From CAWHJN01 sp963829705 (GTDB lineage Bacteria; Bacteroidota; Rhodothermia; Rhodothermales; BA12), in contig CAWHJN010000005.1 of assembly GCA_963829705.1 (NCBI GenBank), positions 124,001-188,000 of the forward strand: DNA of 64,000 nt. Direction: 5' to 3'. The notes under the pieces were generated by a model. That model saw nothing but the letters and a program-made list of their open reading frames with translations, was not told the origin of the DNA and ran no database searches. Positions 58,920 through 64,000 of this stretch are shown one piece after another. Both the position numbers and the translations under genes were made by a program. How positions within the stretch are numbered: position 1 is the stretch's first letter; every line of letters begins with the position of its first letter.

Positions 58920-61424
58920 ATGCGCTTCCGTTTGCTCGCCTTCGCCTTCCTGTTCACCCTGCCCGTCGCCGCGCAGACCGTCCCCACGCCCGAGGCGTTT
59001 CTGGGCTACAGCCTCGGCGACCACTTCACGATGCAGCACCGCGTGCTGGGCTATGCCGAGGCCGTCGCCGAAGCATCGCCGCGCGTGGAAATCATGCCGT
59101 ACGGCCAGACGTACGAAGGCCGCCCGCTCGTCGTCGTCGTCGTGGCGTCGGAAAAGAACATGGGGCGCTTGGAAGCCATCCGGCAGAGCAACCTGGCGAT
59201 GGCAGGGCGCGGAAACGGGCCGGTGCTTGACGACGCGCCCACCATCGTGTGGCTCTCCTACAACGTCCACGGCAACGAGGCGGTGAGCAGCGAGGCATTC
59301 ATGCCCACGCTCTACGCCCTCGCCGACCCGTCGAACGCGCAGGCGTCGGCATGGCTCGAAAACACCGTCGTCTTTCTCGACCCGATGATCAACCCCGACG
59401 GGCGCGAGCGGTACGTGCAGGGCTTCAAGCAGCGCGTCGGCGCACATGTCAACCCCGCTCCAGAGGCGCGCGAGCACAGCGAGCCGTGGCCCGGCGGACG
59501 CGCCAACCACTATTACTTCGACCTCAACCGCGACTGGGCGTGGCAGACGCAGATCGAGAGCCAGCAGCGCAGCGTGCTCTACCGCCAGTGGATGCCGCAC
59601 GTCCACGCCGATTTTCACGAGCAGGGCGTCAACTCGCCGTACTACTTCGCCCCCGCTGCCGAGCCGTACCACGCCGTCATCACCCCGTGGCAGCGGCAGT
59701 TGCAGACGCGCATCGGCGAGCGTAACGCGCAGACGTTCGACCGCGAAAGCCGCCTCTACTTTACCCGGCAGGTGTTCGACCTCTTCTACCCGTCGTACGG
59801 CGACACGTGGCCGACCTACAACGGAGCCGTCGGGATGACGTACGAGCAGGGCGGATCGGGCTTCGCGGGCCTCGGCATCGAAACGGAGACGGGCGACACG
59901 CTGACGCTGGCCATGCGGATCGCCAACCACTTCGCCACGAGCCTCAACACAGTAGCCGTGGCGTCGGAGAACGCTGCCGAGATGAAGGCGCAGTTCCGTA
60001 CCTACTTCGACACGGCGGGGCGGGGCGAGGGTGCGCCCTACGCCGCGTACGTCGTCCACGCCACGAACGGGCCGGACAAACTCCGCGCCCTCACCCGGCT
60101 GCTCGACCGAAACGGCATCGCCTACGGGCAGGCGACGGCGCAGGCGCGCGCTGACGGCTACCGCTTCCGTACGGGACAGAGCGAGCGGGCGAGTGTGGAG
60201 GCGGGCGACCTCGTCGTGCCTGCGGCGCAGCCCGCGGGCACGCTCGTGCAGGTGCTTTTCGAACCCGAGGCGCTGCTCGTGGACTCGCTCACGTACGACA
60301 TCACCGCGTGGGCACTGCCGTACGTGTACGACCTCGATGTGTCGGCCCTGAACCGCACCGTCGAGACGCGGCCCTACACGGCCCCCGCGCCCGCCCCGCC
60401 GTCGGGGCAGCCCTACGCCTACCTCGTCCCGTGGCGCACGATGGACAGCGCCCGTTTTCTGGCGGATCTCGTCGAGGCGGGCGTCCGGTCGCGCTTTGCC
60501 ACGGAGGCGTTCACCACGAACGGCAAAACCTACCCGCCGGGCACCCTCATCGTCACGCGCACCGACAACGTGCGGCTGGGTGCGCGCTTCGACGAGGCGC
60601 TCCGATCCGCCGCAACGGCGCACGGCGTAGCGGTGGACGGCGCGGGCAGCGGCTACGTCACGAGCGGCTCCGACTTCGGCGCGTCGTCCGTGGCCTACCT
60701 CGACGCCCCCCGCGTGATGGTGCTCTCGGGCGAGGGCCTCTCGTCGCTGGCGGTCGGCGAGGTCTGGCATTTCTTCGACCAGCAACTTGGCTATCCCGCC
60801 ACGCTCGTCTACACCGACGATTTCAGCCCGGCGATGCTCGAAGACTTCGACGTGCTCGTGATGCCGTCGGGCAGCTACGGCCGGATGCTGGGCACCGACC
60901 GCCTTGCCGAGGTGCGCCGCTGGGTGCAGGGCGGCGGGCGGATCGTCGCGCTCGAAGGGGCGATGGGCTTTCTCGCGGGCAAGGAAGGATTCGGCCTCAA
61001 GGAGAAAGAAGGCGCGAAAGCCGACGCCGATTCGCTCGACGCCCTTCTCGAGCCCTACGGCACGCGCACGCGGCGCGGCATCTCGTGCGAAACGCCCGGC
61101 GCCGTCTACCGCGTCCGCCTCGACGCCACGCACCCGCTCGCCTATGGCTACGACGACGACACCTTCGCGCTCGTGCGCTCGGGCCGGGCCTATGGGTTTC
61201 TCAAGGACGGCTGGAACGTGGGCGTCGTGCAGCAGGATGCGCGCGTGAGCGGCTTCGTCGGAGCCGAGGCCCGCGAGCGCTTGCAGGACGCGCTCGTCTA
61301 CGGCGTCGAGCCCATCGGGCGCGGGCAGGTCGTCTACATGACCGACAGCCCGCTTTTCCGCGGCTTCTGGGAAGGCGGCAAGCTCCTCTTCGCCAACGCC
61401 GTGTTCTTCGTCGGGCAGGACTGA
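58920..61424 (+). CDS. Secreted M14-family zinc carboxypeptidase
   Basis: The 834-residue protein has a signal peptide (1-19, PVAAQ), then an M14 peptidase domain: the zinc ligands HGNEAVSSE (His and Glu, about 117-125) and the later His in HVHADFHEQGV (about 226-236); LNRDWAWQTQ lies between. The C-terminal third (from about 590) carries RVMVLSGEGLSSLAVGEVWHF and VMPSGSYGRMLGTDRL, resembling a class-I glutamine-amidotransferase-like fold often fused to such peptidases. Probably a periplasmic or secreted peptide hydrolase. Confidence 0.88.
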   Translation: MRFRLLAFAFLFTLPVAAQTVPTPEAFLGYSLGDHFTMQHRVLGYAEAVAEASPRVEIMPYGQTYEGRPLVVVVVASEKNMGRLEAIRQSNLAMAGRGNGPVLDDAPTIVWLSYNVHGNEAVSSEAFMPTLYALADPSNAQASAWLENTVVFLDPMINPDGRERYVQGFKQRVGAHVNPAPEAREHSEPWPGGRANHYYFDLNRDWAWQTQIESQQRSVLYRQWMPHVHADFHEQGVNSPYYFAPAAEPYHAVITPWQRQLQTRIGERNAQTFDRESRLYFTRQVFDLFYPSYGDTWPTYNGAVGMTYEQGGSGFAGLGIETETGDTLTLAMRIANHFATSLNTVAVASENAAEMKAQFRTYFDTAGRGEGAPYAAYVVHATNGPDKLRALTRLLDRNGIAYGQATAQARADGYRFRTGQSERASVEAGDLVVPAAQPAGTLVQVLFEPEALLVDSLTYDITAWALPYVYDLDVSALNRTVETRPYTAPAPAPPSGQPYAYLVPWRTMDSARFLADLVEAGVRSRFATEAFTTNGKTYPPGTLIVTRTDNVRLGARFDEALRSAATAHGVAVDGAGSGYVTSGSDFGASSVAYLDAPRVMVLSGEGLSSLAVGEVWHFFDQQLGYPATLVYTDDFSPAMLEDFDVLVMPSGSYGRMLGTDRLAEVRRWVQGGGRIVALEGAMGFLAGKEGFGLKEKEGAKADADSLDALLEPYGTRTRRGISCETPGAVYRVRLDATHPLAYGYDDDTFALVRSGRAYGFLKDGWNVGVVQQDARVSGFVGAEARERLQDALVYGVEPIGRGQVVYMTDSPLFRGFWEGGKLLFANAVFFVGQD

Positions 61425-61446
61425 GGGGTGTTGCGGATGGAGCGTA

Positions 61447-61472
61447 TAGGGGCGCGGCATGCTGTGCCCCTA
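61447..61472. repeat. 26-bp palindrome (REP-like element)
   Basis: The sequence TAGGGGCGCGGCATGCTGTGCCCCTA reads as a complete 26-base inverted repeat allowing two G-T pairs, centred on GCATGC. Similar GGGGCACGGCATGCCGTGCCCC palindromes are known as dispersed repeats in several bacterial groups (from memory). It lies between the peptidase and the transporter genes. Confidence 0.6.
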
Positions 61473-61537
61473 CGAGGTAAAGCGGGTGATTCCTGGTGCA
61501 GGCGCCGCGCCGCGCGGAAACGATTTCCTGTGGTTTG

Positions 61538-61569
61538 TTGGTGAATCCGGGTCGGCGGGGTTATGCTTG
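61538..61569 (+). promoter_or_regulatory. Candidate promoter, TTG-N21-TATGCTTG
   Basis: TTG (61538-61540) and TATGCTTG (61562-61569) are spaced 21 bases apart; the second is one base from TAnnTTTG. Transcription would begin after ATG 61563, so the transporter start is placed at 61593. Confidence 0.5.
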
Positions 61570-61592
61570 GGTGCAGCCAACCCCGCCACCAC

Positions 61593-62864
61593 ATGGGCCG
61601 CCGCCGCGATCTCGTCATCCTCGTGATGGTGACGTTTTTCGTCATCTCGTTCATGACGAACGTCATCAACGCCCTCATCCCCGCCTTCCGCGAGGACTTC
61701 GCCCTCAGCCTGACGCTGGCCGGGCTGCTGCCGTTCGCCTTCTTCATCGCCTACGGCGTGATGTCGATCCCGGCGGGAATGCTCGTCGAACAGGTGGGCG
61801 AAAAGGCGACGATGATGCTCTCGTTCGCCGTGGCGGCGGTGGGCGCGCTGGCGCTCGCGTTCTTCGCCGACTACCGCGTGGCCGTCGCGTCGCTGTTTTT
61901 CATCGGCTCGGGCATGGCGGCGTTGCAGGTAGCCATCAACCCGCTCCTGCGCGAGGCGGGCGGTGAGGAGCACTTCGCCTTCAACTCGGTGATGGGGCAG
62001 CTCTTCTTCGGCGGCGCGTCGTTTCTGAGCCCGCTCGTGTACTCGTACCTCGCCGTGCGACTGGCCGAGAACCCGGAGGCGCAATCGGGCCTGACGGCCT
62101 TCCTGGCGCGCATCGTCCCCGACGAGTTGCCGTGGCTGTCGATCTACTACCTGTCGGCGATCCTCGCCGTCGCCATGATCGCCGTCATCGCCGCCATCCG
62201 CTTCCCGAAGGTCGAGCGCAAGGAGGACGAGCAGGTGGGCAGCCTCGCCACGTACCGTGACCTGCTCAAACGCCCGCTCGTGTGGGCGTACTTCGTGGGC
62301 ATCTTCATGTACGTCGGCTCCGAGCAGGGCGTGGGCAACTGGATCTCGGAATTTCTGCTGCGCTACCACGGCTACAGCCCCGAGACGACGGGCGCGCAGA
62401 CGGTGTCGTGGTTCTGGGGCATGATGACGGCGGGGGCCTTCCTCGGGCTCGTCGCGCTCAAGTTCATGGACAGCCGCCGCGTGCTCATCGGCTTCACGCT
62501 GGCGACGCTCGTGTGTTTGTCGCTGGCGCTCTTCGGCAGCGGCGAAACGGCGCTGTGGGCGTTTCCCGCCGTCGGCTTTTTCATCTCGGTGATGTGGTCG
62601 GTGGTGTTTTCGCTCGCCCTCAACTCGGTCCGGGAGCACCACGGCGCGTTCTCGGGAATCCTCGTGACGGGCATCGCGGGCGGGGCCATCGTGCCGTTCG
62701 TCGTCGGCGCGCTCGGCGATGCCTTCGGGCTGCGAGCGGGGATGCTGTTCCTCTACCTGACCTTCGGCTACATCCTGTCCGTCGGCTTCTGGGCCAAACC
62801 GCTCGTCACCAACGAGACGCTGGCGATGCGACGCGAGGCCGCCACACTCCCGAACGAGTCTTGA
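61593..62864 (+). CDS. MFS transporter, FucP/glucose-galactose permease type
   Basis: The 423-residue protein has 12 predicted helices; the N-terminal MVTFFVISFMTNVINALIPAFREDF and FAYGVMSIPAGMLVEQVGEKATM-like segment (FIAYGVMSIPAGMLVEQVG) resemble FHS-family sugar:proton symporters. The loop SLATYRDLLKRPLVWAYFVGIF starts the second half. It overlaps the ROK kinase gene start (TTGA), so transporter and kinase are coupled, suggesting import and phosphorylation of one sugar. Upstream ATG 61563 overlaps the promoter box. Confidence 0.85.
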   Translation: MGRRRDLVILVMVTFFVISFMTNVINALIPAFREDFALSLTLAGLLPFAFFIAYGVMSIPAGMLVEQVGEKATMMLSFAVAAVGALALAFFADYRVAVASLFFIGSGMAALQVAINPLLREAGGEEHFAFNSVMGQLFFGGASFLSPLVYSYLAVRLAENPEAQSGLTAFLARIVPDELPWLSIYYLSAILAVAMIAVIAAIRFPKVERKEDEQVGSLATYRDLLKRPLVWAYFVGIFMYVGSEQGVGNWISEFLLRYHGYSPETTGAQTVSWFWGMMTAGAFLGLVALKFMDSRRVLIGFTLATLVCLSLALFGSGETALWAFPAVGFFISVMWSVVFSLALNSVREHHGAFSGILVTGIAGGAIVPFVVGALGDAFGLRAGMLFLYLTFGYILSVGFWAKPLVTNETLAMRREAATLPNES

Positions 62865-63745
62865 CCGTCCCCCCGCCCTCGACACGTCCGCGCATCGGCG
62901 TGGATCTGGGCGGCACGAACGTCCGGGCCGGGCGGGTGCGGGGCGGAGAGATCGAGGCGCACGCCGCGCGGCGCATCGACGCGGCGGGGTCGGTAGAGGA
63001 CGTGATGGCCTTCCTCCACGCGGTCATCGACGAGGTATGGACGGACGACGTCTGCGCGCTCGGCGCCGGCGTGCCGAGCGTCGTCGATCCCCGAACGGGA
63101 ACGGTCTACGACGTGCAGAACATCCCGTCGTGGGTGGAAGTCCCGCTCAAAAACCTCCTCGAAGCGCGTTACGATGTGCCCGCGCGGGTCGGCAACGACG
63201 CCAACTGCTTCGCGCTGGGCGAGTACCACTACGGCCCGCCGCGCGACGCCGCGATGTTCGCCGGCCTCATCCTCGGGACGGGCTTCGCGGGCGGACTCGT
63301 CTCCGGCGGGCGGCTCGTGGCGGGCGCGCACAGCGGCGCGGGCGAGTTCGGAATGCTGCCTTACCGCGACGCCATTTTCGAGCATTACTGCTCGGGCCAG
63401 TTTTTCGAGATCCACCACGGCACCACCGCCGCCGAGATGTTCACGCGCGCCGAGGCGGGCGACGCCCACGCGCTCGCGCTGTGGAACGCCTTCGGCACGC
63501 ACCTCGGACACGCGCTCTGCGCCGTGCTCTACACCGCCGACCCCGACGTGATCGTTTTCGGCGGCTCGGTGCGCCACGCCTACCGGTTTTTCGAGGCGTC
63601 GATGCTGGAAGCGCTTTCGCACTTTGCCTACCGCCGCTCGCTCGACGGCCTCCGCATCGAAGTGTCCGCGCTGGACGACGTGGCCCTCCTCGGCGCGGCG
63701 GCGCTGACGCTCGACGAAGTGCCACCGATTTCCGTACCCGGCTGA
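62861..63745 (+). CDS. ROK-family sugar kinase
   Basis: The 294-residue kinase begins (after a TTG start that overlaps the transporter stop) PRIGVDLGGTNVRAG, the ATP-binding phosphate-1 loop, followed by LGAGVPSVVDPRTGTVYDVQNI, VGNDANCFALGEYHYG (substrate site with catalytic Asp) and ILGTGFAGGLVSGG. The usual ROK zinc motif CxCGxxGC is not preserved: only EHYCSGQFFE is seen there. It likely phosphorylates glucose or another hexose taken up by the neighbouring MFS protein. Confidence 0.85.
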   Translation: MTVPPPSTRPRIGVDLGGTNVRAGRVRGGEIEAHAARRIDAAGSVEDVMAFLHAVIDEVWTDDVCALGAGVPSVVDPRTGTVYDVQNIPSWVEVPLKNLLEARYDVPARVGNDANCFALGEYHYGPPRDAAMFAGLILGTGFAGGLVSGGRLVAGAHSGAGEFGMLPYRDAIFEHYCSGQFFEIHHGTTAAEMFTRAEAGDAHALALWNAFGTHLGHALCAVLYTADPDVIVFGGSVRHAYRFFEASMLEALSHFAYRRSLDGLRIEVSALDDVALLGAAALTLDEVPPISVPG

Positions 63746-63776
63746 CCTCTTTTCCATCCACCAACCCTTTCTACCC

Positions 63777-64000
63777 ATGCGCCTTCCGCTACTGTTCGCC
63801 GCTGTGCTCGCTGTGTTGCCCGCGCGGGCGCAGAACATCCCGACCGACCGGCCCCTCAACATCATCTGCGTCGAGGCGCACCCGGACGACTGCGATTCCA
63901 AGATGGGGGGCACGCTGGCGCGCTACGCCGAACTCGGCCACCGCGTCAAAGTCCTCGCGCTCACCAACGGCGACGCCGGGCACCAGTCGGAGGGCGGAGG
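63777..64000 (+). CDS. PIG-L family deacetylase (3' partial)
   Basis: The gene runs off the right edge after about 74 codons. A signal peptide (MRLPLLFAAVLAVLPARAQ) precedes LNIICVEAHPDDCDSKMGGT, whose AHPDD is the zinc- and catalysis-related motif of PIG-L/LmbE N-acetylglucosaminyl deacetylases, and VKVLALTNGDAGH. Substrate unknown. It follows the ROK kinase by about 30 bases and has the context CTACCC-ATG. Confidence 0.85.
   Translation, partial: MRLPLLFAAVLAVLPARAQNIPTDRPLNIICVEAHPDDCDSKMGGTLARYAELGHRVKVLALTNGDAGHQSEGG

Noticed and set aside
58737..61460. 907-codon open frame on the minus strand
   Set aside because: It is a shadow of the M14 peptidase gene. Only its last 23 codons, outside that gene, were kept as a low-confidence peptide.

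Overview
The window is a GC-rich bacterial chromosome segment packed with genes on both strands; no rRNA, tRNA, CRISPR array or insertion sequence was seen and no stretch over 300 bases lacks a gene. Several features point to the Bacteroidota/Rhodothermota side of the tree, most likely a Rhodothermales-type organism. Promoter-like elements fit the TTG...TAnnTTTG class, Shine-Dalgarno sequences are rare (many starts read TTTTCC-ATG or CCC-ATG), and typical Gram-negative genes are present (outer-membrane barrels, LpxH-like phosphatase, SLBB exporter). This placement is inferred from gene content and was not tested by search.

Layout. 1-5826: housekeeping (MBL hydrolase, CsbD, methylglyoxal synthase, 7Fe ferredoxin, GlyA, DnaJ-like co-chaperone, IspE). 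5984-18101: a Wzx/Wzy-type exopolysaccharide locus on the + strand, with outer-membrane exporter, chain-length regulator, polymerase, flippase, four glycosyltransferases, a sugar epimerase and an FkbM methyltransferase. The initiating transferase is not in the window. 18239-21956: PRC-barrel-like protein, Omp85-like barrel and a degenerate YcbB-type L,D-transpeptidase lipoprotein. 21960-30999: a membrane-maintenance neighbourhood with a dynamin-like GTPase, CorC/HlyC-type CBS protein, enoyl-CoA hydratase, a two-TM coiled-coil protein, a miniature PspA-like protein and full PspA on the minus strand, and divergent MscS and DUF2254 genes. 31052-34162: GatZ/KbaZ-like aldolase-family protein and sodium:solute symporter. 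34273-49096: sigma-54 activator, K+-channel-like protein, MiaB, phosphodiesterase, amidohydrolase, pyrophosphatase, KefB-type antiporter, MarC and many small hypotheticals. 49093-54801: CCA-adding enzyme, riboflavin genes ribE and ribD, NAD(P)-binding protein, Nudix hydrolase and a frameshifted redoxin. 54971-64000: TerB-like protein, LpxH-like phosphatase, RecJ, M14 carboxypeptidase, MFS sugar transporter, ROK kinase and a PIG-L deacetylase cut by the right edge.

The most interesting region is 21960-30999. A PspA (bacterial ESCRT-III family) gene sits next to what looks like a shortened paralogue sharing a C-terminal TLGR motif, a coiled-coil membrane protein and, further along the same strand, a dynamin-like GTPase, opposite stretch-sensitive channel genes. 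Three genes (ispE, the SLBB exporter and the redoxin) show apparent single-base insertions, six in total, which may be real decay or assembly error.
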